From CALMEH01 sp031409875 (GTDB lineage: Bacteria > Acidobacteriota > Blastocatellia > Pyrinomonadales > Pyrinomonadaceae), in NCBI GenBank assembly GCA_031409875.1, contig JANNYB010000202.1:68682-132681 (forward strand): 64,000 nucleotides of DNA. Direction: 5' to 3'. Position 1 is the stretch's first letter; each line of letters starts with the position of its first letter. Made by a program: the position numbers and the translations under genes. Positions 26,944 to 36,222 of this stretch are shown here, piece after piece. The notes under the pieces were generated by a model. It searched no databases. It had not been told where the DNA came from and saw nothing but the letters and a program-made list of their open reading frames with translations.

Positions 26944-28575
26944 CTACCAATCGGCATCTTCGCTTCTCGCCGGCGGCAACGCGAGGCGTTTGGATTTTGT
27001 AATTATCCGAACGGTTCTCGCCGGCTCAATCACCGAAATAGATGCCAAAAGCGGCAAGTCAAAACGCCGTTCGAGTTCGTGTGCCGTAAAAATAAAATCG
27101 TCGCTCGGCTCGGCAAATTTATCCAAAACAATCGCTCCGGCAAATCCGGCTGTTACGCCGATTGTCATCAAAACCAGCAAATTCAAGAGCGGCTTCGGAT
27201 TTTTCGGTTCGCCGTCGGTGCGCGGCGGATCAACAATTCCGAAATTCATCACTTGTTCTTTGTTCAAAACCTGCGAAATTTCGGTTTCACGCGCCTTTTT
27301 TTGATAAAGCAAATAGGCTTCTTCGTTGACCGTTCGATTGCGCTCAAGATTTGTTCGTTCGATACTTTTGCGATTTAGAAATTCGACTTGGACGCGCAAT
27401 TTTTCGGCTGAATTGTTCATATTCGTCTCGCGTTCGCGCAATGTCGCCAGACTTGTTTGAGCATTATAAAGATCGCTGACGAGTCGGCGGCGCAAATCGT
27501 TCAACGCAAACGAGCGTTCTTGCGGCGGATTGTCGGTTTCTTCCTTAATGGATTTGCGTAATTGGTTAATTTTCTCTTGATTGTCGCGGACAAAGCGGCT
27601 GTTTGCCTGATATTTTTGTAAAAGTTGCGTGCGTTCCTGTTCGAGTCTGACCAATTCTCCTTTCATTTGGTCTAACGCGCCGACGTATTTTGAAACTGAA
27701 CCGGTTTGAATCTGTTCGGGTTGCGAGGCGATTTTTTCCTTTAAATCAGTAATCTTTTTCTCGGTTTCGTTGATTTCCGTCCGTGCCGAAGTTCCTTGCG
27801 CTTGCGCGTCGTAAAGTTGTTTGAGCAGAAGTTCGCGTTGCATTCCGATTTCCGCGCCGGTAACGCCATTTTGCGTGTCAAACTGTTTGAGCGCGTTGGT
27901 TGATTGGCTCAATTTTTGATTAAATTTGTCGGTTTGCTCAGTAAAAACTTGTCCGGCTTGCGGTTTATCGCTCATCTGGACGTGCAGTTCGACGAATCTT
28001 TCGTAAAGTTTTTCGAGCGTTTGCTTTGCCCGAATCGGGTCTGTGTCGGTGTAACTGACTTTTATCACGCGGGATTTTTTGTTTGAAGTTACGTCCAAAT
28101 TCCCCGCCACGCGATTGACTGTTTTTTCTATCGTAAAAATATCTTCGGGTTGATTAGTGCTTTCTTCCGACGAATCGCGCCCGATAAATTTGTAAATTGC
28201 GTTTTTGATTCGTCCGCGCAAACCGGCAAATCGTGTGTCGGGTTTCGGTTTTTGATTGTTAATTAAATCTAAATCTTTGACCACGCCGGCGATAACTTCG
28301 CTGCTTTTTATCAATTCCAATTCCGAATTAAATTCTTCGTCGCTAATCGCCGTCTGCGTAGTTTCTGAATTTTTATCGGACGGATTTATTTGCGGGTCAA
28401 CGCGATCACGCGAAACAAGAAGGCTCATTGAGGCTTCAAATTTCGGCGTTATCATAATTGTCGCCAACATTCCCGAAACAACGACCAACAAAATGACCGC
28501 CGCAATCAGAAATTTGCGCTTCCAAATCGTTTGCAAAATCTGTCTGACTAAATTTTTATCACTGGAGAGTTTCAT
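26944..28575 (-). CDS. Wzz/GumC-like polysaccharide co-polymerase
   Basis: 543 aa. A transmembrane helix near 23-46, a Wzz domain after it, long coiled-coil helices (about 200-410) including the GNVR-type RTNLERNRTVNEEAYLLYQKKARETEIS region, and a second helix near 468-490. It would set chain length and connect the inner-membrane polymerase to the Wza channel. The C-terminus ends about 50 residues after the last helix and has no Walker motifs, so the BY-kinase domain of Wzc is absent. No kinase was seen elsewhere in the window. Confidence 0.85.
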   Translation of the reverse strand: MKLSSDKNLVRQILQTIWKRKFLIAAVILLVVVSGMLATIMITPKFEASMSLLVSRDRVDPQINPSDKNSETTQTAISDEEFNSELELIKSSEVIAGVVKDLDLINNQKPKPDTRFAGLRGRIKNAIYKFIGRDSSEESTNQPEDIFTIEKTVNRVAGNLDVTSNKKSRVIKVSYTDTDPIRAKQTLEKLYERFVELHVQMSDKPQAGQVFTEQTDKFNQKLSQSTNALKQFDTQNGVTGAEIGMQRELLLKQLYDAQAQGTSARTEINETEKKITDLKEKIASQPEQIQTGSVSKYVGALDQMKGELVRLEQERTQLLQKYQANSRFVRDNQEKINQLRKSIKEETDNPPQERSFALNDLRRRLVSDLYNAQTSLATLRERETNMNNSAEKLRVQVEFLNRKSIERTNLERNRTVNEEAYLLYQKKARETEISQVLNKEQVMNFGIVDPPRTDGEPKNPKPLLNLLVLMTIGVTAGFAGAIVLDKFAEPSDDFIFTAHELERRFDLPLLASISVIEPARTVRIITKSKRLALPPARSEDADW

Positions 28576-28580
28576 TTAAA

Positions 28581-29225
28581 TTAAAAGAAACGCGGCAAAA
28601 GTCCGCGAAAAGTTTCGACTGCTTTGTTAAATTGCGAAATTTTTGAATCGGGAATGAAAATATAATCGCCGTCGCGCAATTCAACATCTTTTTCCGTGCT
28701 TTTCGGTTCTAAAATTTTTCTCACGTTAATCGCTTGCGTCTGCCAATCGCCTTTGCCGTCGGGACGCGCCAAAATCACCATTCGCCGATTCGCGTCTTCC
28801 GTAAATCCGCCCGCCAAAAAAATCACCTGCACAACAGTTCTTGCATCGCGCAATTCATAGCGTCCGGCGGTTTTAACTTGTCCGCCGATAAAAACACGCG
28901 GCGCAACAAATTCGATAACCGCGACTGAAATTATCGGATTCAAAAGCGTTTCGTTATAAACTTTTTCGAGTTCCGACTTCAGTTCCGCCGCCGTCCGACC
29001 TTCCGCCCGAATGTCGTCAATTATCTGCAAACTGATAAAACCATCAGGGCGCACAACGACCGAAGGCTCGTTCAAATCGGGATGCGAAAAGAATTTCACA
29101 CTCAACTTATCGCCTTTCTGAATCCGATAAGTGTTGTCAGCCATAGGTTTATCTTTCGTTTGCGCGAAAGTGTCAAACGGCAGAAAAACGAAGCAAAAAA
29201 GAAATGTCAGTAAAATTAAACGCAT
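28581..29225 (-). CDS. Outer-membrane polysaccharide export protein (Wza-like)
   Basis: 214 aa from the ATG at 29225 (a TTG three codons upstream is less likely). The signal peptide ends at FDTFAQ with no lipobox Cys, unlike classic Wza. Poly_export domain: YRIQKGDKLSVKFFSHPDLN near 32-52 and VRPDGFISLQIIDDIRAEG near 60. One SLBB domain follows (VFIGGQVKTAGRYELRDARTVVQVIFLAGGF, near 110-140). It would form the periplasmic/outer-membrane channel and work with the co-polymerase 5 bp downstream. As first gene of the long minus-strand run, its promoter should lie at 29226-29347. Confidence 0.85.
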   Translation of the reverse strand: MRLILLTFLFCFVFLPFDTFAQTKDKPMADNTYRIQKGDKLSVKFFSHPDLNEPSVVVRPDGFISLQIIDDIRAEGRTAAELKSELEKVYNETLLNPIISVAVIEFVAPRVFIGGQVKTAGRYELRDARTVVQVIFLAGGFTEDANRRMVILARPDGKGDWQTQAINVRKILEPKSTEKDVELRDGDYIFIPDSKISQFNKAVETFRGLLPRFF

Positions 29226-29347
29226 ATATTCCAATTTTGCTTTTATACAGAACGAATCTTTGCCGATTTCCAGATGTTATTTGTCGGGAACTTTAAGAAA
29301 ACGATTTTTAACTTGATTATAAAAGCATCTGTGCGAAGATAAGATTT

Positions 29348-30685
29348 ATGTTTGAAGAAGAAATTTTACTGGAAATAGCGCGTTTTATCGGCATTGCGGG
29401 CTTGATTTTGTTTATTTTGAGCGGAGTTGGCGGAGTTTTGATGGCTTCGCGGACGGTGCAAAAAATCAATGTCAAATGGCTTCGCGGAAAAATGTTTAAG
29501 TATCATCGGCTTCTGTCGCTGATTGGCACGAGTCTGTTTCTACTTCATCCGATTCCGATGCTTTTCGCGCCAAACACGACCGGCGGAATGAACATTTATC
29601 ACACGCTCATTCCGTTTCTTGCGCCCAAACAATCGGTAACAATCAGCTTTGGCATCATTGCGTTTTATGTTTTGCTGGTCGTGGCGATAAGTTCAATTTT
29701 CATCAAATATATGAAACGCGATTTGTGGCGAGCCTTGCATTACGGAACTTATGTCGTAATTTTTCTCGGCTTAATTCACGGACTTTTGATTTCCGGCGAA
29801 TTCAAAGACGGCGAGATTTTTGAGATTGAAGAACCCGAAAAAATTCTGTTAATAATTTTGTCTCTGATTGCTTTATCATTACCGATTTGGCGTTTATTTT
29901 TTGCGAAGAAGTTTTTACTAAAGAGGAAAAACGGCTTGAAGGTAATCATCATTACAATTTGGATTTGCTGTTTTTCAAGTATAATTTTTGGACAAACGCA
30001 ACCGACTCCGACACCAACGCCCGAAAAAGTCAAACGCTGGTCGGGAAACTATCAGGCAACTTTGAATGTTTCGGTTTTGGGCAAGCCGAAACCTTCGCTC
30101 GGACACAAACTAAGCCTGTCTTACGCGCCAACATTCGGCGGTTCATTTGATTCGCGTTTTGAGTATTATGTTGACGGTTCATACAACGCAGACGCGCCCG
30201 GACAGTTAATCAACAATATCAATGAGCCGAAATTTGAAGCGCAATTGAATTACACGCGCCCACTAAACAAACGATTTGCCGCCACGGTCGGGATTCTTTA
30301 TCACTACAATTTTAAGTTTCCTGACAAATACTTTTGGGCTTTGGGCGGAATAGTTTATACCGAACAATTGGGCAAAAAAGTTACGTTGACGGCAACCGGA
30401 CTTTTAGAAAAAAAACTTTCGGGCGGACGAGTTTTTGTTGATGGTTCAGCGATGCTCGAATATCGTTTTGTAAAGAATTGGAACACGCAACTTTCTGTTC
30501 ATCGTTACGAAAATCTCGGACAATTCGACACGAATCCGACGCAAAAGTTGGAATACGAATTCGGCGTAAATCGTTTATTAAAAAAGAATCAAACAATTGG
30601 CATTTCATTTTTCCGACACGAGCAATACAACGCTCCGAATGACCAATTTTCTTTTTTGAAATTCAAATACATCATCGGATTTTAG
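29348..30685 (+). CDS. Ferric-reductase-like membrane domain fused to a beta-barrel-like domain
   Basis: 445 aa in one frame. Residues 1-190 hold about five to six helices with conserved-looking His pairs (YHRLLSLIG, LLHPIP, ALHYGTYV, GLIHGLL), as in ferric reductase/MsrQ-type haem-binding domains. Residues 198-216 look like a second signal peptide ending at IIFGQ, followed by a TPTPTP linker and about 220 residues of alternating amphipathic strands ending in Phe, like an outer-membrane barrel. An in-frame TTG at 29936 has AGAGGA upstream and would make the second half alone. So this may be two products from one frame, or a recent gene fusion. Confidence 0.6.
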   Translation: MFEEEILLEIARFIGIAGLILFILSGVGGVLMASRTVQKINVKWLRGKMFKYHRLLSLIGTSLFLLHPIPMLFAPNTTGGMNIYHTLIPFLAPKQSVTISFGIIAFYVLLVVAISSIFIKYMKRDLWRALHYGTYVVIFLGLIHGLLISGEFKDGEIFEIEEPEKILLIILSLIALSLPIWRLFFAKKFLLKRKNGLKVIIITIWICCFSSIIFGQTQPTPTPTPEKVKRWSGNYQATLNVSVLGKPKPSLGHKLSLSYAPTFGGSFDSRFEYYVDGSYNADAPGQLINNINEPKFEAQLNYTRPLNKRFAATVGILYHYNFKFPDKYFWALGGIVYTEQLGKKVTLTATGLLEKKLSGGRVFVDGSAMLEYRFVKNWNTQLSVHRYENLGQFDTNPTQKLEYEFGVNRLLKKNQTIGISFFRHEQYNAPNDQFSFLKFKYIIGF

Positions 30686-30717
30686 AAAACTAAATTATAA
30701 CCGCCCAATTCACTTTT

Positions 30718-32283
30718 TTAAGTCCAATAATTTCTATCAAGCGAACGATAATTTATCGCTTCGGAAATGTGTTGCGGTTGAATATTTTCGCTGTCGGCTA
30801 AATCGGCGATTGTCCGCGAAACTTTTAGAATTCTATCGTGGGCGCGAGCTGATAAGCCTTGTTTGAGCATTGCTTTTTCCAATAAATTTTCGCTTTCTGT
30901 GTCAAGAGCGCAAAATTTGCGAATTTGCGCCGAACTCATTGCCGAATTTGAAAAAACGCCTTCGCTTGCAAGTCGTTTAAGTTGGATTTCACGCGCTTTG
31001 ATGACTCGTGCGCGAATTTTTTCGGAACTATCGCCGCCCGATTCGCCTTTGCCGCGCAATTCTTTAAATTGAACTGCCGGAACGTCAATGTGAATGTCAA
31101 TTCTGTCCATCAAAGGTCCCGAAATTTTGCCGACGTAACGCTGAATTTGCGGCGGCGAACATTTGCATTCGCGCTTTGAACCGAAATATCCACACGGGCA
31201 AGGATTCATCGAAGCAACGAGCATAAAATTTGCCGGAAACGTCAAAGATGTTGCGGCGCGTGAAATCGTAACTTCTTTATCTTCCATTGGTTGGCGCAAA
31301 ACTTCCAAAGTGCTTCGGTCAAATTCGGGCAATTCATCAAGAAACAAAACTCCAAGATGTGCGAGCGAAACTTCGCCCGGTTTCGGTATCGAACCGCCGC
31401 CGATTAAACCGGCTTGCGAAACGGTGTGATGCGGATTTTTGAAAGGTCTTTCGGTTATCAAACCCGATTTTCCCGTAAGTCCCGCAACCGAATGGATTTT
31501 TGTAATTTCGAGAGCTTCTTCAAATTCAATCGGCGGCAAAATTGTCGGCAAGCGTTTCGCTAACATCGTTTTTCCCGAACCGGGCGAACCGATCATCAAA
31601 ATATTATGTCCGCCGGCACTCGCAATTTCGAGCGCACGTTTTGCCGATTGTTGTCCACGAACTTCCGCAAAATCTACGCGATATTTTGTTTTATTATTTT
31701 GTATTTCGCTGATGTCGAGCGTTAAAGGCGCGTAATTATTTCGACCGCTTTGCAAATCTCGCGCAATCTCGACAGCTTCGCGTAAATCTCTGACAGGAAA
31801 GACATTTACACCGGAAACGACGGCAGCTTCGGTTGCGTTTTCTTCGGGCAACATTAAATTTGAAATTCCGTTTTCACGACATCTGAGCGCAATCGAAAGC
31901 GCACCGCGAACGGGACGAATTCTGCCGTCTAAGGACAATTCGCCGATGCTTAAAGTATCTTTTAAAGTATCTTCGTTGCCGATGTCGCCGTTTGCGCCGA
32001 GAATCGCCAAAGCAATCGGCAAATCAAAACTCGCGCCTTCTTTTCTAACATCTGCGGGTGCAAGATTTATCGTCGTTTTGTGAAACGGAAAAAAGAACGA
32101 ACTGTTTGTAATCGCCGCGCGAATTCGCTCGCGTGATTCACGAATCGCCGTATCGGGCAAACCGACAATCAAAACCGTCGGCGTAGTTTCGGTTTCGCCT
32201 TTGATAGGTTGCAGATTGACTTCGATGTCAACAATCAGCGCATCAATGCCATAAACGGCGGCGGATTTTGTAAGGAAAAGCAT
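30718..32283 (-). CDS. comM: YifB/ComM family Mg-chelatase-like AAA+ ATPase
   Basis: 521 aa, standard length. N-terminal Lon-like S5 fold domain (about 1-175; VLIVGLPDTAIRESRERIRAAI near 39), AAA+ core with Walker A GSPGSGKTMLAKRLP near 224 and Walker B (LFLDELPEF) near 304, then the Mg_chelatase_C domain with the CNCG-like zinc cluster (MNPCPCGYFGSKRECKC). ComM is a helicase that drives branch migration during natural transformation, so this supports uptake of foreign DNA, relevant to the integron 6 kb away (inference). It faces the barrel-fusion gene tail to tail. Confidence 0.9.
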   Translation of the reverse strand: MLFLTKSAAVYGIDALIVDIEVNLQPIKGETETTPTVLIVGLPDTAIRESRERIRAAITNSSFFFPFHKTTINLAPADVRKEGASFDLPIALAILGANGDIGNEDTLKDTLSIGELSLDGRIRPVRGALSIALRCRENGISNLMLPEENATEAAVVSGVNVFPVRDLREAVEIARDLQSGRNNYAPLTLDISEIQNNKTKYRVDFAEVRGQQSAKRALEIASAGGHNILMIGSPGSGKTMLAKRLPTILPPIEFEEALEITKIHSVAGLTGKSGLITERPFKNPHHTVSQAGLIGGGSIPKPGEVSLAHLGVLFLDELPEFDRSTLEVLRQPMEDKEVTISRAATSLTFPANFMLVASMNPCPCGYFGSKRECKCSPPQIQRYVGKISGPLMDRIDIHIDVPAVQFKELRGKGESGGDSSEKIRARVIKAREIQLKRLASEGVFSNSAMSSAQIRKFCALDTESENLLEKAMLKQGLSARAHDRILKVSRTIADLADSENIQPQHISEAINYRSLDRNYWT

Positions 32284-32314
32284 AATTTTTTGATTGAAGA
32301 TTCATTTGAAAATC

Positions 32315-32434
32315 GTCGCTGAAGGCGACAAACAAAAAGCACGGCGATTGTTGCTCACTTTCAGCGAGCGGAACTTATGGCACAAGCAACCTAGCGATTC
32401 TCACTAGGCTACAATGTTTGTCGCTTTCAGCGAC
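32315..32434. repeat. Inverted repeat with GTCGCTGAA termini
   Basis: Arms 32315-32334 and 32415-32434 pair at nearly all positions (core GTCGCTGAA...TTCAGCGAC). Inside are two smaller hairpins (TCAGCGAGC and CTAGCG / CACTAGG regions). Probably another mobile palindrome family, single copy in this window. Confidence 0.7.
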
Positions 32435-32534
32435 TTAAATATTTTCAATAAACTCTTAAAATAATTTTCTACAAGGATATTCAACTTTATATCAGAAATT
32501 TCACAAAAAGTCAGACGTTTTTTCAAGAAAATCG

Positions 32535-32561
32535 TCGAATTTGTCGAATTTGTCGAATTTG
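32535..32561. repeat. Three tandem copies of TCGAATTTG
   Basis: Direct 9-bp repeats about 120 bp ahead of the ECF sigma gene. They could be regulator sites or another repeat tract; there is no evidence either way. Confidence 0.7.
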
Positions 32562-32682
32562 TATTTACCTTTTTTAAAAGTTGGCATAAAATCATTTAGC
32601 CAAAGCAACTAATTTTTGGAGGTAACTCATCATAACCAAGGACAAATTACTAAATTCCGAAAGCAATTTTTTAGGAGCAAAT

Positions 32683-33345
32683 ATGGACTTAGCCTCGGTG
32701 CTTGAGCAAGACGCGCTTCCCATTTCGTATGAGGAAAGTGCGCCCGCGTCTTTTTTCCCAACTCCTGTCGCAGTCGAAAATGAAGTTATTGAGACGAGCG
32801 CGTCCGATTTCGATTTGACGCAAAAGGCGGCAAAAGGCAATATTTCTGCGTTTGAGATGATTTACGAACGCCATCATCGGCGCGTTTATTCGCTGTGTTT
32901 GCGGATGATGGGTTCGCAAACCGAAGCCGAAGATTTAACGCAGGAAGTTTTTATCCAGCTTTTCAAAAAGGTTGGCAGTTTTCGCGGCGATTCGGCGTTT
33001 TCGACGTGGTTGCATCGAATGACCGTTAATCAGGTTTTGATGCACTTTCGGCGGCGAAGTGTGAAAAGCGAAAAAACTTCGGAAACAGGCGATATGCCGG
33101 AGCAAACCGTTTCAGGGACGGAAAATCCGCGCAAAATGCCGGTGATTGATAAAATCGCTTTGAAAAATGCCGTTGCACAATTGCCGAACGGTTATCGAAA
33201 CGTCTTTATTTTGCACGATGTTCGAGGCTACGAACACGAAGAAGTTGCGCGTTTGATGGGAATTTCCGTCGGCACATCAAAATCGCAACTCCACAAAGCG
33301 CGTCTCAAACTGCGCGGATTGCTGATTAAAGTGAACGAAGCGTAA
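32683..33345 (+). CDS. ECF-type sigma-70 family RNA polymerase sigma factor
   Basis: 220 aa. After a variable N-terminus of about 45 residues, region 2 is clear (FEMIYERHHRRVYSLCLRMM and EAEDLTQEVFIQLFKKV, near 57-95), including the WLHRMTVNQVLMHFRR segment. Region 4 (LPNGYRNVFILHDVRGYEHEEVARLMGISVGTSKSQLHKAR) is near 165-205. It directs RNA polymerase to its regulon. The zinc-finger anti-sigma gene follows after 155 bp, and two DUF4097 genes follow that, suggesting a cell-envelope stress operon (inference). Confidence 0.9.
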   Translation: MDLASVLEQDALPISYEESAPASFFPTPVAVENEVIETSASDFDLTQKAAKGNISAFEMIYERHHRRVYSLCLRMMGSQTEAEDLTQEVFIQLFKKVGSFRGDSAFSTWLHRMTVNQVLMHFRRRSVKSEKTSETGDMPEQTVSGTENPRKMPVIDKIALKNAVAQLPNGYRNVFILHDVRGYEHEEVARLMGISVGTSKSQLHKARLKLRGLLIKVNEA

Positions 33346-33500
33346 TTTTTGATTTTGATTATTGAAACAACCAATCAAAAATCGAAAATCAAAAATCGAA
33401 AATTACTTAAGGCAACCTGAACGATTTTCAAACAATCTATATGGTTTGAATCTCGGAGAACGGCGGAAAAGTTACAATAATTTTATAAACGGAAAATCAG

Positions 33501-34229
33501 ATGAACTGCGAACATTGTCAAGAATCAATAAGTGCGTTTATGGACAACGAGTTGGATGAAACCAACGCGGCAAATGTCCGAACGCATCTCGCTGTTTGCG
33601 CTCCGTGCGCGAAGATTTGCGAAGATTTTGCGATGATTTTGGATTTTTGCGGGCTTGAAGAAACCGCTGAACTCGCACCGCCAAATTCAAAAGCCCTGTG
33701 GTGTCGCATCAATAATTTAATCGAAACCGACATTCCGGCGGATATTGTCGAACAAAACAAACCGCAAGAAACGCCGAAAACTTGGTTTTCAAGAGTTTGG
33801 GAATTTTCTTTTTCGCAAGTCGCGGCGGCACTTTTTGGAATTGCGCTGGTCAGTTCTTTGTTGACGGTTGTCGGAATTAAAAATTATTCTGCGTCGGAAA
33901 CGGCGAAGGTTTCGACACAGCCGAGCATTTTTGACCGCGCTTTGGGTAAATTAGGATTGATCGAAACGCCGCAACAATTGCGCGAACGCCGCAGTCGGCA
34001 ACAACAACAGACAGTTGATTATTGGCGGCAAAGAGTCGAAGTTCGTCGCGCAAATTGGAATCCGCGAGTGCGCGATACATTTGACCGAAACTATAACGAA
34101 ATTAACCAAGTTATCGCCGAATACGACCGCATCTTAGAGGAAAATCCGCAAGACGATATTTCGAGCGAAATGCTCGATTCGGCTTTGATTGAACAAGTTG
34201 ATTTGTTGCGCGAATTTTCCGAATTATAA
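33501..34229 (+). CDS. Membrane anti-sigma factor with zf-HC2 domain
   Basis: 242 aa. The N-terminal zinc finger (CEHCQESISAFMDNELD, HLAVCAPC, residues 3-40) has the His-x3-Cys-x2-Cys signature that binds and holds an ECF sigma factor. A single transmembrane helix lies near 112-132 (ALFGIALVSSLLTVVGI), followed by a Gln/Arg-rich periplasmic part with predicted coiled coil. It should sequester the sigma factor encoded just upstream. Its stop overlaps the next start as TAATG. Confidence 0.85.
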   Translation: MNCEHCQESISAFMDNELDETNAANVRTHLAVCAPCAKICEDFAMILDFCGLEETAELAPPNSKALWCRINNLIETDIPADIVEQNKPQETPKTWFSRVWEFSFSQVAAALFGIALVSSLLTVVGIKNYSASETAKVSTQPSIFDRALGKLGLIETPQQLRERRSRQQQQTVDYWRQRVEVRRANWNPRVRDTFDRNYNEINQVIAEYDRILEENPQDDISSEMLDSALIEQVDLLREFSEL

Positions 34230-34993
34230 TGTTTGCAATGAATTTATTAAACCTTTCAGCGCGTATCAAAACTACGATTATCCTTTTGGGCGTAGTTTTT
34301 TTCTTTGCGTCCGCATCTGAAATTACCGCGCAAAAAAGATATTCAAAAAGCTATCCGGCAACCAAAAACGTCAACGTCAAACTCATAAACCGCACCGGCT
34401 CAATCACTATCGAAGGTTGGAATAAAGAAGAAGTCAAAATCTTGGCGGATATGGAAACGCCTTCGACCAATCTTCAACCGCAAAACCAAAGCGGCACGAT
34501 TCTTATCAACGTCGTCAAAGACAATCAAGGCAGAGACGATGTCGGCTATGTCAATTTTCTTATCAAAGTTCCCTATTCATCGTCAATAAATATTGAAACG
34601 ATGATCGGAAATTTGAACGTCAGCAACGTCGGCGGCGTTCTCGTCCGCGCACATATTTCGAGCGAAGGCGACATAAGTTTAACCAACATCGGCGCGGCAA
34701 ATGTTTCGGCGGAAAACGTCATCGGCGATATTTTCTATGACGGCGAAATAACGGAAAACGGAATTTATCGTTTTTCTTCGACACGCGGCAATATTAACGT
34801 GCGAATTCCCGCAAACGCATCATTCAATCTCATCGCAACTGCGCCTTCGTCGCGCGATATTACCGTCGGCAAATTTCCGAATATGAATCTCAATTTTTCT
34901 GATATGCGCCGCGTCTATGGCAAAGTCGGCGACGGCAGCGCGAGTGTAACAATTACAAATCAACGCGGCAGTATTTCGCTTTTCAGCAGATAA
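34229..34993 (+). CDS. DUF4097-type beta-strand repeat exported protein
   Basis: 254 aa. Signal peptide (about residues 13-35, ending ASEITAQ), then repeated short beta strands (VNVKLINRTGSITIEGW, INIETMIGNLNVSNVGG, SISLFSR) typical of DUF4097 adhesin-like folds. Function is not established for the family; it is often next to ECF sigma/anti-sigma genes as here. The start overlaps the anti-sigma stop, so it is translationally coupled. Confidence 0.75.
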   Translation: MFAMNLLNLSARIKTTIILLGVVFFFASASEITAQKRYSKSYPATKNVNVKLINRTGSITIEGWNKEEVKILADMETPSTNLQPQNQSGTILINVVKDNQGRDDVGYVNFLIKVPYSSSINIETMIGNLNVSNVGGVLVRAHISSEGDISLTNIGAANVSAENVIGDIFYDGEITENGIYRFSSTRGNINVRIPANASFNLIATAPSSRDITVGKFPNMNLNFSDMRRVYGKVGDGSASVTITNQRGSISLFSR

Positions 34994-35003
34994 AATGTTT
35001 TTA

Positions 35004-35085
35004 AATTATCCACAGATGAACATAGATAAACACAGATAAAATCAAAAAAACATCTGTGTTTATCTATGTTCATCTGTGGATAATT
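35004..35085. repeat. Perfect 34-bp inverted repeat (ATCCACAGATGAA family), copy 1
   Basis: Arms 35004-35037 and 35052-35085 pair exactly around 14 nt. It lies between two co-directional DUF4097 genes, where it could attenuate or stabilise the transcript. A sister element is at 45593-45668. Confidence 0.85.
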
Positions 35086-35119
35086 TTCTTCCGTCTTAAT
35101 TTAAGTTCACTTCAAAAAA

Positions 35120-35965
35120 ATGAAAAAAATCTATCTTTTCTTTTCAATAATTTCAATCCTGCTTTTTTCCGCTTTTGCCTTCGCGCAGACGAAAATACTC
35201 GTCAAACGCACGACTTATAAAACCGAAACCGTCGAATTCGGACAAGGCGGAACGATTTCGATTGTCGGTGCGCCGATTGGCTCGATTTCCGTTGAAGGCT
35301 GGCAAAAAAGCGAAGTTGAAATCACGGCGGAAATCGAAGTTGAAGGCGAAAATGAAGCCGATTTATCACAGCTTGCCGCCGTTACTACATTCGTTCTCGG
35401 CGAAGCGACAATGGGACGAGTCAGCGTTGTTTCAGTCGGCACGCACGACAAGGAATTTATGAAACGCAACGCGAAAAAGTTTCCGAAAAGATTATTAGCG
35501 ATGCCGTTTCGGATTGATTACAAAATAAAAGTTCCGATTTTTTCCGACCTTGAAATCACCGGCAATCGCGGCGATTTTAATTTATCAAACGTTGAAGGCG
35601 CAATGAAAATAAGTTTCGCGGAAACGAACGCCAACTTGAAATTATCGGGCGGAATGATTATGGCAACCTTCGGCAAAGGCGACGTTACGGTTGAAATGCT
35701 CACGCGAAGTTGGCGCGGACAAGGCGCAGACATACAACTTGCCGCCGGAAATTTGAACGTGATTTTGCCGCTCAATTTCAACGCCGAATTGGACGCAAAT
35801 GTTCTTCGCACAGGCAAAATCGAAAACACTTTGACCACACTAAAACCGCGCGACCGCACGAAATTTACCGAAAAATTGATCTCAGCCAAAAGCGGCAACG
35901 GCGGCGTAAAATTTATTTTCACACTCGGCGACGGTTTGCTGAAACTTCTTTCGAGCGGTAAGTAA
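35120..35965 (+). CDS. DUF4097-like exported protein
   Basis: 281 aa. Signal peptide at residues 1-22 (ending FAFAQ). The body resembles the preceding DUF4097 protein (GTISIVGAPIGSISVEGWQKSEVEITAEIEVEG; DLEITGNRGDFNLSNVEGAMKI), so the two look like diverged paralogues. Probably periplasmic or outer-surface. No enzyme motif seen. Confidence 0.65.
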   Translation: MKKIYLFFSIISILLFSAFAFAQTKILVKRTTYKTETVEFGQGGTISIVGAPIGSISVEGWQKSEVEITAEIEVEGENEADLSQLAAVTTFVLGEATMGRVSVVSVGTHDKEFMKRNAKKFPKRLLAMPFRIDYKIKVPIFSDLEITGNRGDFNLSNVEGAMKISFAETNANLKLSGGMIMATFGKGDVTVEMLTRSWRGQGADIQLAAGNLNVILPLNFNAELDANVLRTGKIENTLTTLKPRDRTKFTEKLISAKSGNGGVKFIFTLGDGLLKLLSSGK

Positions 35966-35999
35966 TTGAAGTCCGTGTTTAATTTGAGAAAAATATCTT

Positions 36000-36103
36000 C
36001 GGAATAAGTGATAGGTGATAAGTGATAGGTGATAATTTTGCGCGTAGAGTCTGCGACGTTTCTTAAACTATCAGCTATCAGCTATCACTTATCACCTATT
36101 CCG
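36000..36103. repeat. Heptamer tracts in inverted orientation (GTGATAG / CTATCAG)
   Basis: GTGATAR heptamers at 36008-36035 face CTATCAG/CTATCAC heptamers at 36068-36095, with matching outer ends CGGAATA and TATTCCG. The element lies between the DUF4097-like and DUF58 genes. Confidence 0.8.
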
Positions 36104-36222
36104 AATGTGATAAATGTTGCAACAAAAGATATTTAATTATACAAAGGCTTTAAATAATTGAGTTCGTGCCTCTTGAAAGACTTTCGCGTCGCCGATTTAT
36201 TTTGTATAATCAGACGCAAATT

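Larger units (their letters stand above)
32284..32682. other. Intergenic region with a repeat element and the sigma-operon promoter
   Basis: Divergent gap between comM (minus) and the ECF sigma gene (plus). It contains the inverted repeat 32315-32434 and three TCGAATTTG nonamers (32535-32561). A good ribosome binding site (TTAGGAGC) precedes the ATG at 32683. The promoter itself was not assigned with confidence. Confidence 0.45.

Noticed and set aside
29226..29347. Riboswitch or small RNA in the Wza leader
   Set aside because: No stable structure beyond AT-rich sequence was seen.
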